From Nectonema munidae (Eukaryota > Nematomorpha > Nectonematoida > Nectonematidae), in assembly GCA_030549495.1 (NCBI GenBank), contig JAUIRK010000220.1, forward strand, positions 62,001 to 126,000: DNA of 64,000 bases. Direction: 5' to 3'. The notes under the pieces were generated by a model. That model had not been told where the DNA came from and ran no database searches. It saw only the letters and a program-made list of their open reading frames with translations. Below, piece after piece: positions 13,084 through 24,506 of the stretch (positions within the stretch are counted from its first letter, which is position 1; every line of letters starts with the position of its first letter). Position numbers and translations under genes: made by a program.

Positions 13084-14610
13084 ATTTACTTAAATAAAAA
13101 AGGCATTCATACTTTTGTAATTTTTGAGAAAAACGTTGACAAGGCCGGAATATTTCAATGAAAAAATTCACTTTTTAACAAACCTTAATTATTAGAAAAT
13201 CAAAAATGAAAAAAAAATATTTTTTTTTGTTAGTTCTTTATTTCATAAAAATATTTGTTTGAAGTCATGTTACTGTTACAAATAATTATCATAAATTAAA
13301 GACAATCAATTTTGTGTCCTCATATGAGGACAATGGGAGAAAACCGGTTAAGTTAAAATTCATTGGGTTCAGAGAAAAATGCTTCCAATTTGTGGGAGTG
13401 ACATCACTGAACACGATTAATATTCCTATAGTCTATGTCGGTGATGTATATTATAAGTTTCATGTGTATAATGATTTTAGACTTAAAAACTATTCAAGGT
13501 TTTTATAAAAAATAATATTTATATCACGCAGAAGGCCGCAATTGATGGTCTGGAAGGCCCGCAGGTTCCCCAACCCCTGGGTTATTATAAACCTTTTTTG
13601 ATTGTTTTTTTATGCTTTATTAATTCCAGTTTTATATGGTTTTTCTTTTATTTTTTAAAAAAAAAACATTTTAATTTTTTATTGTTTATTATATAATAGA
13701 TAATTGGAAGATTAACTAAAAAAACTTTTGGCTGTCTATTATACTGATAAATTTATATAATATATATTTTAAAACAAAAGGGAATATAAAATTAAGAAGG
13801 TATCTTTCAAGCACAATTAAACATCAGTTTTTAATAAAATATAATCTGCCTTATGTTATATAAAAAACTATTGAAAAAGATGATAATTTTTCAAAAATAT
13901 ACGATTTAACCCTTTGGAAACAAGAATTTTAAAGACTGATTATGTGATTTCAACTTTTAATATAAAACATGATTTTCATTTCTTGTGACATAAGTGTTAG
14001 TCCTAGGGGGATTAATTGTAGTCTCTAACTTTAACTTTATGAATATTAAACATTTTAGAATTTGAGGATAGTTCCTATGATATAACAAAATATTTAACTA
14101 CATTCTCTTGTGCCGATTTTTTATCCTGGTTTTCTTCCTCTAAAAAATTATAATGTTTTTACGGTTAAGTAGTGCTCAATTCTAGCCTCGTTAGTAACCA
14201 AGAATGTTTTCTAATTTCAGAGCGTTCGTGTTAGGATTATATCGATCACTTATCTGTATCCATATATTGAAACATATTCCTAAAAATATTGATCAATGTA
14301 TAGTTATGCAGTACAAGAGGCTCTTATTAAGTTTTTAGTCGAATGGAAAGTCCATGTAGATCCTGGACTCAGCATTCCTGATGTGACCTTGATATCCGTA
14401 AGGATGAGTGCTTCTAAACTTAACCAAATACCTGTATAAAATTTAAAATCATCATTTTATTAAATATTAATCATTTTGAAGTCTAAGTGTTGTTGCTTCA
14501 TTAGAGTAAAATAACTGACTATTTTTACAAATCTGCTACTACTATTTCCTGCAAAAATAATAATCATATACAAGAAATGATATTTTAACGAATTTAATAT
14601 GGTTTAAATG
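13084..14610. other. Gene-free region with an hAT 3' terminus
   Basis: Mostly AT-rich. A 195-bp open frame at 13314-13508 matches nothing I know. It ends just before an hAT-type terminus and may be relic transposon sequence. Confidence 0.4.
13548..13579. repeat. hAT-like 3' terminal sequence
   Basis: GGCCCGCAGGTTCCCC followed by AACCCCTG is, read on the other strand, the CAGGGGTTGGGGAACC-type end of Charlie-like hAT elements. The matching 5' end was not found. The region directly before it may be the inside of the same element. Confidence 0.5.
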
Positions 14611-14750
14611 GGCGTGTGTAGGGTTGGTTGGATGCTGGATTCGATAACTCAAGGTCTTGGGTTCGATGCAGCAGCAAGCTTACTTTCCTCATAGTTCGAT
14701 AAAAGCGGCGCAATTGTGCCTTTTCGGTGAAAACACCATACGGTACTTTT
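14611..14750 (+). mobile_element. SINE, family A (tRNA-like head)
   Basis: The head has an A-box-like GGTTGGATGCTGG and a B box (GGTCTTGGGTTCGATGC), the internal promoter of RNA polymerase III. The body (ACTTTCCTCATAGTTCGAT, then CAATTGTGCCTTTTC) matches the minus-strand copy at 1588-1742. It is better preserved than that copy, particularly in the B box. Confidence 0.75.
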
Positions 14751-15912
14751 ACATTTACTAATTATGATTTTTAATTTATTATATTACCTACATAAAATTA
14801 GGTTTCTTAAAAATTATGTTCCTTAATTAGTCATCTACAAAAAATTCTTTTTTGTGCTATAGAGAAATTTCATCTATTAGTGAACGGCTGTCTGAAACTG
14901 GGATGGCCAATCTTTTATTCTGACAGACACCAATTTTAAATGATAGGTACCTTTATTGGGCTGCAATTATGGTCATCTTAAATAATGAATAAATTGAAAG
15001 GCAAAATTAATGACTTTTTTTTTTTGCAATTTTATTTCAAAATTTATAGAAGATAACTATGACGAAATTTGGTATACGACAAAATGAGATTTACGAATTA
15101 CTATTTTAAGAGATTTTATGACTAATTACTAACTTAAATAACTTAGCAATTATTATTAAACAAGCTAATTAACTACTTTTTGGCTCTCGACAAAATTCAT
15201 TTTGCTTGCTTGCGAAATCTTGTGGTACCGGAAAATAATCTCACATCACTATGTATGTCTGATATGCATAGAAACTTCTAAATTACAGATTTGCTAAAGA
15301 ACTCAGTTCTTTGAATTTTAAATTTGATTCTATATTTTGAAATCAGAAAAAAACTTTTTTCAAATATTTTAAATTGATATATTTAAAATGACGCAAAAAT
15401 TAAATAATTATTTCAAAATTAAAATATATTTTAATTTTTCGTTTCTTCAAAGTTATTTTTTTGTAAAAAGCAGTCATTTTGTATATGGATTAAAATACAT
15501 AAATTTCACAAATTAATGCATCTCAATAAATATAGGTGAAAAATATCCCTTTTTAAGGACTATGAGCAAAAACACTTTAAACACATAAAACTAAAAAATT
15601 TGTTATTTCATAACAATAGAAGTTAACATGTTTTTAGCAAATAGAAATTTGCTCTTTCATAAATTAGATATGTGGGCAGTAGAGGTTGAACTAAGCAATC
15701 TTTCACACAAATGTATAAAAACATTATCAAAATAAGCATGTGAATAATCATCGCATTATTTGGTCTTCGAAGCCTGAAGCTTTGCGAAGGGTTCAGTGTT
15801 TCCAAACCACCCATAACCAAGCTCCCTAGACGAATCATTTCAAGGAAACTTATAAAGTATATTTTCTTTCAGAATCCAAAATGCATAAACTTACATGTGC
15901 CGAATACAATAG
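14751..15912. other. Gene-free AT-rich sequence
   Basis: No gene, RNA or clear repeat was recognised in this stretch. Confidence 0.4.
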
Positions 15913-16164
15913 GATAATATGACAAATCTTTATTAAAAAGAATATTCTGACTATGAGTCTTTTTCAACTTGAGTCAAGCAGAAAGCGGATGAAACATTTT
16001 TTTGTTGTGAAGATTTAAGGAAAGAATTTCTCGTTAGAGACTTACAAGAAAACTCATCCTTACATCACCACAAAAGCCGTTCCCTTCGCTTTCTGCTTGG
16101 CCTACGTTGAAAAAGACGCATAGCGTGGAAATATTCTTTTCAATAATGATTTGTCATACTATCT
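15913..16164. mobile_element. Foldback MITE, about 250 bp
   Basis: Two arms of about 95 bp are inverted copies: the left arm has ATGACAAATC, then GTCTTTTTCAAC, then AAGCAGAAAGCG, and the right arm repeats these on the other strand in the same order. The loop is about 60 bp. There is no coding capacity. The family was not identified. Confidence 0.75.
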
Positions 16165-16498
16165 AACTATATTCACCGTTAATATTTTTCAATCCATGTA
16201 TAACAGCCGTTCAGTCTCACTCTTCTTTTGTATCTTTATATTCAAGTATCTGGGCACTTTAGATTCTGTAATTTCTCATCTATTTTCGATAAGATTTATA
16301 ATTTTTGACAGCTAACGCTGTATGAAAGAAAATAAAATGGAATTACTCTTTCTATCTTGTCAACAAAGAACTAGAGAAATTAATCTGGAAGAAATATTTT
16401 AACTTTTTGCCAAAACACGTCAAAGATTGCAAATAGAGTATATTGGAATTCCCAATCTGTTTCGATACTTTAGGTAAAAATTATTAAGTATATATTTA

Positions 16499-16627
16499 TT
16501 AAACCCGTTAACGACCAGAATAATCAGATGATATCTAGTGTAAAGCAGAATATTTGTATTAAAGGGCAATAATAAACGCAGACGATTTACATTTTTGTAA
16601 AGTCGACTCTGATTAATAACCGGTTAA
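16499..16627 (+). mobile_element. TTAA-flanked palindromic MITE, copy 1
   Basis: Starts at TTAA, then ACCCGTTAACGACC, and ends AACCGGTTAA. The inside carries CAGAATAATCAG, GATGATATCTAG and AAAGTCGACTC, all shared with the other copies (24198, 42551, 42816, 44579, 57103, 60866). The TTAA ends and CCC/GGG-type termini suggest piggyBac-type mobilisation. Confidence 0.8.
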
Positions 16628-17340
16628 ATTCGCTTAATGACTTAATTCAACAAGTGATCGCAATGAATGTACAACAATCTACACGTTGAACACGCCTGTT
16701 ACATAATATCTCTTCTATATCACTTTGTAAGGTAATAAGTGCGACTAATTATAATTCAAACCTAACATGTAATACTTACTATTCTTTGTTATTCCCTCTT
16801 TCTTCATTGGTGTGCCGAAATAATATTCTTTTCTAGAGCAAAGTTAGTCTGTAATTTGATGTTTTCAGATGTCTTAAATGTAAATTCAATTATGTTTTAA
16901 ATATATAAAAATATAGTAACAAAATTGAAATCGTACTGAATTTCCATATTTATCGTAATTTCGTTTTTTTTCTTCCGTAATTTTGAACACTAATTTTATT
17001 AAAAAAGCTATAGTATCGTTCCGTATGCCACCACTGGTATTCATACAAAAAGATAGGAAAGTTTGTGTCAAGAATGTCAAAAAATGTATATGTAAATAAA
17101 TGTATGTATGTTGGATTGCGCGCTTTTACTAAACCTAACATCAACCCTAACACTAACTCTTCCTAACCCCGACGATATGTTTCCAAAAAAGTTACACATT
17201 AAGGCCCATTTTGAAATTGGTTGAGCACTTGTCAATCAACTATTATGCAAATCGAGGAACAAATTAGAATAGCCGTGAACAGCGGTAGAGTGAGGTTTTT
17301 ATAGACGAATAAACAAACCCTGTGATGTAAAGTAATGGAA

Positions 17341-17456
17341 AATATTCAACACAGACTCTTATTCCGACTCTAAATACTTAAAACTTAATAAATTTAGCAC
17401 CAACTCTTCACTTTAGACTTCGACTGAAGAAAGGTCACTGCATATGCTTACAAAAA
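17341..17456. repeat. Dispersed repeat (TTTAGC-ACCAACTCTTC family)
   Basis: This segment aligns with 31127-31240: TCCGACTCTAAA, AAATTTAGC(G)CCAACTCTTC, TTTGACT-type sequence, then GAAAGG or GAAGGG and CATATGCTTA. The two copies differ by scattered changes and small gaps. A related block, TTTAGCACCAACTCC, occurs at about 41620-41640. Confidence 0.6.
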
Positions 17457-17964
17457 TAAGGGAAAAAGATTCGTCATTAACAATGCTACAAACAATATTA
17501 ACAACATTTGGCAAAAATTCTTTTCTATACTCTGCCAAGTAGGCTTTAAAGCGACTTTAGGAGAATTGAATTATACTTTGGGATGTTTTCAAGAAAAATG
17601 GTAAGCTACATGATAGAATTGGATGAATTTTGGATCAAGCAATGGAGCAAATGGGCATGGAGAGCTAAATAGCCTGCTGCTATCTGTGGTATAGCTTCCA
17701 TAAATTATCCGACTCTTCATTTTTTAGATAGCGACTACTATTCATTTAAAATCTAGATCTTTTAAGCTAGAGGAACGACTTGGCCATTTTAAATGAGTTG
17801 TTAGTTACTCAGCTAATCGAGAAACCAACTCGGGTGTCAAACTCTTGGCTAGGGTCTTTAGAAATAAGAGAATGACATTTATAGTTTATTTCTTTTCTTC
17901 ATTCGATCAAAGTTCTTTTTTAAACAAATATGGTCGCAAACGTTTTTTAAGCTTTGATATTGAG

Positions 17965-18450
17965 CAGTGATTCCCAACCTGGGGTCCATCAAGATTTTAT
18001 TAGGGGTTCGCAAAATTTTTTGCATCAATTATTATTTTGAAAGAAGATTAAAATTATTTTCCACAGGTTAATTTTATTTTTTTCAATACATACACGCTCC
18101 CTATTACTTTTAATCATGATTTTTTTTGATAATGAGTAGAGTCTGTAATCAATAGAGCGTGAAGCATCAATTTCTTTATTTTTAAAAATGCTCTTTCTTT
18201 TATTTATCTGTTAAAGAAAAAGAATGTTTAGAAGGAGGTATCTTTTTAAATGATGATTATTATAGATAACTTTGATCAAGAGGTTAAAATTTGACAGGTT
18301 ATTGTTGAATTTTCGGCGCATTATTTTACCCGCTGTTTTGAAATAAGTTTAACTGGGAATAATGAATGTAACTTTCTTCGTAACTTTGGAAGTTTTATCG
18401 CTAGGGGTCCGAATAATGAATATTTTCGTGTAAAGGGGTCTGTGGGATAA
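17965..18450. repeat. hAT-like terminus and adjoining sequence
   Basis: CAGTGATTCCCAACCTGGGG, then TCC, is a typical hAT terminal inverted repeat. About 450 bp on, GGGGTCCGAATAATG and AAAGGGGTCTGTGGG look like further hAT-derived sequence, but no clean matching 3' end was found. No transposase was seen. Confidence 0.5.
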
Positions 18451-18570
18451 AACAAATAATAAAAAACAGCAAATGTGGCCAAAACACGGTGCTTTAATCG
18501 ATTGTATGACGTTGCTTCAATATATTAAAATTAATTGACATACAAGCAATACTCTATTTTTTATATGGAG

Positions 18571-18947
18571 CAGTGTTTTCCAAATTGTGGCCCACTGCCT
18601 CTTTTGAAAAATTGCTCATTCTTGCATCTTTGAAATTAGAGTAATGCAAAGCAAGACACGATTCCACTTTACATTAATTTATTCAAAATGCTCTTTCTTT
18701 TACACATTTTCACCTATTTTATGATACATGTTCTGGCATCGTATGAAAATATTATATATTTTACGGAGGAATAATTAATTTTTCTTTATTTTTAACGGTA
18801 GTTGATCATTTTAAAAATAAATGATAAGGCTAAATTAGTAAAAAAAATCCGATCCGAAGTCCTAGTTTTTTTAGGTTTGGTACGCGTCAAAAAAAAGCTA
18901 CGGATAATAACAAAAGATAACCTTTAAAAAAGGCTTGGAAAACCCTG
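18571..18947. mobile_element. hAT-like MITE, about 375 bp
   Basis: The left end CAGTGTTTTCCAA and the right end TTGGAAAACCCTG are inverted copies with one difference. This is the size and end type of a non-autonomous hAT element. No 8-bp target duplication could be matched, so the right boundary is less certain. Confidence 0.6.
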
Positions 18948-19040
18948 ATGATTAACAAAAGAATAATCGTGAAGTCTGGCATAAAATTTGCATATAAAAT
19001 TAATAGTTGTATATCAATCTAGGGGGGACATCCTCAAAAT

Positions 19041-19057
19041 GGGGGGGGGGGGGGGGG
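19041..19057 (+). repeat. Homopolymer G run (17 G)
   Basis: Seventeen consecutive G in otherwise AT-rich sequence, followed closely by a run of T. It may be an assembly-sensitive spot. Confidence 0.9.
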
Positions 19058-20326
19058 CTTTTTTTTTAATTTTCAAAATTTATTATACAAGAATTTTTGT
19101 CCAATGAACACACCATCATTATACTTGCATTGTAAGCTCCCAATCCCACCACAACTGCACAGCTTTTATGAAGTCAAAATACCTTATTTGTAATTCTGAT
19201 TGCATCAACCTTCTAGCTCAGTGGTTTTTAAACTGGAGTCCGCGTGCTGCGAAGAAGTTCCATGGGGATCGAGAAGGGGTTTTCGCAAAATATTGCACCC
19301 ATATTGGGTCATTTGCTATTTTTGCCAATAAATCACATTAAAAAAAATAAGTTAGTCTTTGAATTGAGTACTATTTTTTTCTTTTATTGCTTTCCAGGGT
19401 TAATTTGTAAATGTGCATTTTTCTTAATGGCTAAAAAATGAAATATGACGACTCACATTTGAAATTTCGTTTTACTGCATTAACGTCTGGTGGGGAAGAG
19501 GAACATAAATGCCCTTTGTGTTCTGAAGTGTTAGCATCCACTTTTCTAAACCCCGTTAAATGAAGCTTACTTCGGTAAACAAAACTATTGGCTGAATAAT
19601 TGCAAAAATTCATGTTTGATAAATAACATAGGAATGTTTTTGCAAAATATTAAGTATGGTTTGAAAAGTTTTAAAAAATATCTGGTCTCAAAAAGTCACA
19701 CAATATAGCAGAAGAGTTGATATTACCTTGCTGCAAAGATATATTGAATGGATTGTTTGGAATTCCAATTGATGGGAAGGAAGATTCAATCTTCCTGTCA
19801 AACGATACCGTTAGAAGGCTAATACGAGAGATGTCTGATGACATGTCAAACGTGGTTTTATTGATTCGGAATTCGATTTTCAGCTTTTTTGCTCAGATTG
19901 AAGAAGCGATGGATGCTGCAAACTTATCTCAGCCTTGTGTTTACGTACAATATGTATATGACAAAAACCTAATAGACAATTTTTTATTTTGCGAAACTCA
20001 GCAATAGAAAACTGCAAGAGAAACATTTGACAAAGTGATACATTTTTTTACAGCACATGGTATTAATTCGGAATCTGGCTAAGCAAAAATTTCGAGATGT
20101 AATTGGTACCCAGTGCGCCGAGCCATAAAACCACACCCGATCAGTGGAAAAATGTTTTCAATGAAGTCATTAAAACATTGTATTAGCAAATGCTTCAAAT
20201 CTTGTTTGTTTTCAATTTGAAAAACCCTTGCTGCACTCAAACGTGAGGTGGCTTTCCAAAGGAAAATTTTCCAAGCGATATTATGGAAAGAAATCCAGCA
20301 ATTTCTAGAAGACAAACTCGACATTC

Positions 20327-22554
20327 GGGATATAACTTTTTTAACTTGAAAACCCTGTAGTGTTTTCCGATGAATAATTTTGTTAGAAACTAAAAAATGC
20401 CAATTTTAACGTAAAATGTTCAAAAAACCTGGCGCGAACGCGTAAAAAACTAATTAAATAGTAGGGTCACTAACAAATAACTAAAGGTATACAAAAATTA
20501 GAATTTATTGATTCAAAACTATATTAAAAACGTATGAAAAGCTAAAAAGCATTAGTAGCTAAAAATTTGGATGTTAGATATTTATCAGAGTGTGAGTTTT
20601 TCACCTCACGATCGGCAAAGATGTTTGTTCTAGGAATGTCAATTAATGAATTTTCAGAACTGAAAAATTTCAGGAAAGTGGATATGGCCTTCGTACAATT
20701 TTGTTCAACTATAGCTTGTTTTAGTTTACCATAAGTCGAAACTTCAAATTTTTGATCAGAAAACCAAAAGTCACACCAAGAAAATGAAATAAAACAACAA
20801 ATTTTTTCGAGCTCTTCTCTCTTTTCAGGGAGTAAAAAATAAGCCATTAAGGCATACACGCCTCGTGAATTCCATCTGGCGTTGTGGAGAGATATCAGTT
20901 TTTTCCAGCTTATTTTGGGCCATTTGCCAGTTTCTTTATGGAACTTGAATGCCTCGCAGAGTTCGACCAAAAACTTGAAATCATCCCTCCAGCCAGTATT
21001 TTTGGAAGTTCCATAGTGATGACAATCAGAAATATAATTTGATTTCAAGAATTTAGAATTTTTAAACTATTATATCAACGAAGAAATAATTCAAGTGAGG
21101 ACTTTTGATGAAACCGCCAAAGCTTGAATCCATGATATGTCTCAAAACCAAGTCCAAAACATGGTGTTGACATGGAATAAATTGTGGCTTGTCGTATCCC
21201 TTCTCGTTCATCATTCTCTGAAACCTAACAACAATCCCATTTTCACTACCGGTATTCACTGCTGTTGAATCGCATATAATCATTTTAATACTCTGCCAAG
21301 CGTCAAAATCATCCATAAGTTTCACCAACTCTTCAAAAATAGCTCTAGAAGAACCATTTCAGCAAGTTAGTATTGCAAAATTGATTCTCCGTTGGCTATA
21401 GTGAAGACATACCACTTGATACTCTTTCTTTTTAATACTTTTCCCATCAAAATGTAAACAAAACACTTCCGATTTCAAAACCTCCATAAGCTTTTCTTTA
21501 CCACTTTCAGATTCTTTATAACCTTTTTCCACACCCCAACCTGACTCGGACTTTCAATATCAATTCCATCAAGTTTCAGAGAACTAAATACAACTGAAGC
21601 CTTTCTGGTAAACAAACAATGCTGTGTTACAAGCCTAGCGGCGGATTTCGTTGAGTTATACTTTTTATTTGTTTCATTCTTTTCATCCGGGACAAATTCA
21701 TCATCATTTTCAATTTCAGTGAAACTAGAACTTTCAGAACCAGAGTTTGATTCAGCCGGAACACACGAAGATGTCGATTCAGTATAAGATAATCTCGAAA
21801 CTTTAACGCGCTTCGAAGGATGTATTGATGTGATGCCTGCCTCAGATCTTGTTGAATAACCTACTATACCCGCTGTTGCAATCTGGGTGTGATAAAGGGC
21901 TTTATCCTCTGAACTCAACCAAAAACCTTCAGCTTTAGTCATATCAAACAAACTTTTCATCTCCTCCTCCAATTTTTCAGTCTTTCTTTTCCTGTTCTCT
22001 TCATACAAATCAATAACTTTTCCAACTTTAAACACCACTTGCTGATTCGAAATTTTTGGAAAGTTCAACTCATTCTATAGTTGACTTAATTCTTCTGCTA
22101 AAATTTTGATCCTTGCTTTCTTACTCTTCTGGCTCTTGAACAAGTTTAAATACCTTCCAATGATTTGTTTATTGGTTGGCATTTCACAGAAACCAGATAA
22201 ACATGTAGTTACAAGAGGAATTTCTGGCCTTCTCTTGACACAATTTTTATTACTCATTTAATTGAAATAAATTGTTTTATTAATCTGAAAAAACATTCAA
22301 ATTTTATGAAAAAGATTAAAAATATGATTATGAAGAGAAAAAAAACATTACGTGAAAGAAAAAAAGACAAAAACGTATGAATCAATATAATTAAATAAGA
22401 GAAATAATGAATGAATATTCAAACAGCGATGCGCGCCCACCTTTTTGGCGCCAAAATGATCAAAAATGACATTTTTGTGAAACAAATGGAAAGTTTCATC
22501 ATATGGTGTGACAGGGTTTTTGATTTAGAAAAAAAAGTCAAAAAGTTATATCCC
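20327..22554 (-). mobile_element. Nested DNA transposon of unassigned superfamily
   Basis: Bounded by inverted ends reading GGGATATAACTTTTT inward, with a second shared block (AAACCCTGT) about 20-30 bp further in on each side. It sits inside the hAT transposase, splitting the codons after IQQFLEDKLDIRD, so it is younger than that hAT. Length is about 2.2 kb with one minus-strand transposase gene. No convincing target duplication was found. Subterminal GC-rich palindromic patches lie at both ends (GGCGCGAACGCG on the left, GGCGCC on the right). Confidence 0.8.
20542..22257 (-). pseudogene. Transposase-like gene of the nested transposon
   Basis: It starts at ATG 22257 and reads to 22078, then meets an in-frame TAG (22075-22077). 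The same frame then continues (NELNFPKISNQQ) to 21475. A frame change leads to LHFDGKSIKKKEYQVV at about 21450, a likely first catalytic Asp. Next come MIICDSTAVNTGSENGIVV (second Asp) and FIPCQHHVLDLVLRHIMDSS in 21328-21062, then GWRDDFKFLVELCEAF, SLHNARWNSRGVYALM and WCDFWFSDQKF in 21048-20542. I recall similar proteins, with the FDGK, DSTAVNTG and CQHH motifs, from arthropods and cnidarians. I read them as RNase-H-fold DDE transposases but cannot name the superfamily. One TAG and about two or three frame breaks suggest recent inactivation. Confidence 0.65.
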
Positions 22555-23353
22555 TACTAGACAGACATGCATGTATAATTTTCTCGTGCCCGTTTTCGTA
22601 TATTTCTAGTGAACATATTTGAATATATGAATTCCTTTAACCTTGCGCTGAAAGGAAAATAGATCAGAGTACTCCATTGTAATAAAAAAAATGTCCTCTT
22701 TTGAAATGAAGCTCGATTTTCGAACATATTTGTTGATGAAAATAAGATTTTCATTAAAAAATGTCCTGAAGGCCATAAAACACCGTGTAGCATGCAAAAA
22801 AATTTCCTTCTATTTTCTTAATTTACAAAAATTTGGAAAATACTATCAATTTATCAAAAACCCCTTTATAATCTCGATTAGTAATCTGGCCTCAGAAGAC
22901 TTCTTAATTAAAGAACAGTTTATTGATTTGGTTAATGATTGGAGGTACAAAATGTGTTTTTCTGAAATATCTCTTTGCGATTTTTTGATTGAAATGGGAG
23001 AGTCCTATACTTGCAAAGATTGCACTGAAAGCCCTGATTCGATTTGCCACTATATATGAGTGTGAGCAAGCGTTTTCCATGCTATTTGCCATTTAAACCA
23101 TATCCCGAAACAGATTGGAATTGAATAATGTTATGAAAGTTCCATTGGCCGAAACAGCTAAATTTAGACAAAGCAGATGCCATACATCCCATTGTGATTT
23201 GGATTTTCAGATAATTTTTGAATGAACAATGGTGTTCATTTTTTGGTACAGTAGTTTATGTTTTTTTTTAAATGAGACCCCGAGCTATTAAAAAAGTATT
23301 GTTAGGCCCCTCGCCGAAAATTTTTAGAAAGTTTGCGAACAACTCTTCAAGCT

Positions 23354-24047
23354 CAACAAAGAAACAAAATCATTCATATATGATATATCACTACTCATCA
23401 GATGTAATTAAGTCTTTATCTCTCCTTATAGCCATTTACCAGTTATTGAAACGGATGGCCACAATCTACCTATTTGATAGATATGCTATACACTAACCAA
23501 GTGAAGGTTTTAATACCATTACTAAAAATGATCTGTGTACTGAAATGAATTGTTGCTTAAAATTAAATTAAAATTTTTTTAACAACGAAATGTTATCAAG
23601 CTTGATTAGTAACACAGAAAAACAAAGAATCATCTTTAATCTTCATTTTTTTTGGAAATTTATTTAGGATATGGGTCTATGAATTGACAGGTATGTAGTC
23701 GTGAATTTAAATTTAGCCATTTTAAATGGAAATTGAAGGTTTAAAGTGTTTGGAAGAAATATTCTACAAACTTTAAATTTATATAAATTAGCTATTACAA
23801 TCCCTAAGGTATACGCTAAAAGCATCGTAATTCTACACAGTAGTAATCCTTACTCAGCCTCAACCTGTCTTCTAACTATGAATTCAACTGTCCATTATAA
23901 GAGCATTTTGATTTATAAAGGAGTCGCTTACTCCTAAAATCATTGGTCCTGTCAATGAACTTCATTCTTCATAAGGTATAAAAAAGTTTTTTAATGTGTT
24001 CAAAAGTATTTTTATTTTGGAAAATGAAATACAAATGAATCTTTTAT
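23354..24047. other. Gene-free spacer before the SURF1 region
   Basis: AT-rich. The short open frames have no recognisable features. Confidence 0.4.
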
Positions 24048-24173
24048 TAGTTGTCGCAATCACATCCAAGGGAACCTTCTATAGCTGGACAAATGGTAGG
24101 GATGATCACGATCGGGATTCGAACCTAGACCAACTGCAAGACCCTACGCTCTTACCACTAGGCCATTAGCCAA
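24048..24173 (-). mobile_element. tRNA-derived SINE, family B
   Basis: On the minus strand the head reads TGGCCTAGTGGTAAGAGCG (A box) and, about 30 bp on, GGTTCGAATCC (a perfect B box). It is followed by CATTTGTCCAGCTATAG and an end near GCGACAACT. The same layout recurs at 54556-54692. The tail makes it longer than a tRNA, and the CCA-side stem is not tRNA-like, so it is a SINE rather than a tRNA gene. Confidence 0.8.
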
Positions 24174-24197
24174 AAATTTAAATAATTCTTTAATCAG

Positions 24198-24314
24198 TTA
24201 AAGACGAGAGTCCACTTTACCAAAATAAAATCGTCTTCGTTTATATAAATGTTTTTAATAGAAATCTTCCTTAAAATGGATTTCATCTGATTATTTTGGT
24301 CGCTGACCCGTAAT
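24198..24314 (-). mobile_element. TTAA-type palindromic MITE, copy 2 (worn)
   Basis: Begins at TTAA and ends GGTCGCTGACCCG. It shares AAAATAAAATCGTCT and CTGATTATTTTGGTCG with copy 7. The right TTAA is lost. It lies about 180 bp upstream of the SURF1 reading frame. Confidence 0.65.
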
Positions 24315-24506
24315 ACCACTCCTTATCTAGGCAACCTTACTTACGACTACCAGCTAGCTAGTAGCTACCAAAGGCATACTACCATTGTATCAAAACTTTG
24401 GCAATCGATTTACGAATCAGTTATTTTTCATCCTTGATTTCACCTACTTGTTATTATTGATTTTTTTTCAATTTTCCATTCCTTGATTTAATTTTTTTGG
24501 ATAAGA

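Larger units (their letters stand above)
19219..23345 (+). mobile_element. hAT transposon, ZBED5/SCAND3 type, split by a nested insertion
   Basis: The left end CAGTGGTTTTTAAACTGG resembles the hAT terminal repeat; the right end TTTGCGAACAACTC is a worn partner. The 8-bp flanks TTCTAGCT (19211-19218) and TTCAAGCT (23346-23353) differ at one base and are best read as an old target duplication. The transposase runs on the plus strand in pieces. A BED-like zinc finger with CPLC at about 19440-19560 comes first, then IAEELILPCCKDIL and SIFLSNDTVRRLI at about 19700-20000. A piece reading LHSNVRWLSKGKF follows, then IQQFLEDKLDIRDI, where the second transposon interrupts. The C-terminal part resumes at about 22555-23100 with NSFNLALKGK and FIKNPFIISISNLAS. 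It contains numerous stops and frame changes and is inactive. Confidence 0.85.

Noticed and set aside
24048-24173. Functional tRNA gene on the minus strand
   Set aside because: A and B boxes are tRNA-like, but the arms do not close into a full cloverleaf by eye and the same body recurs at 54556, so it is a SINE.
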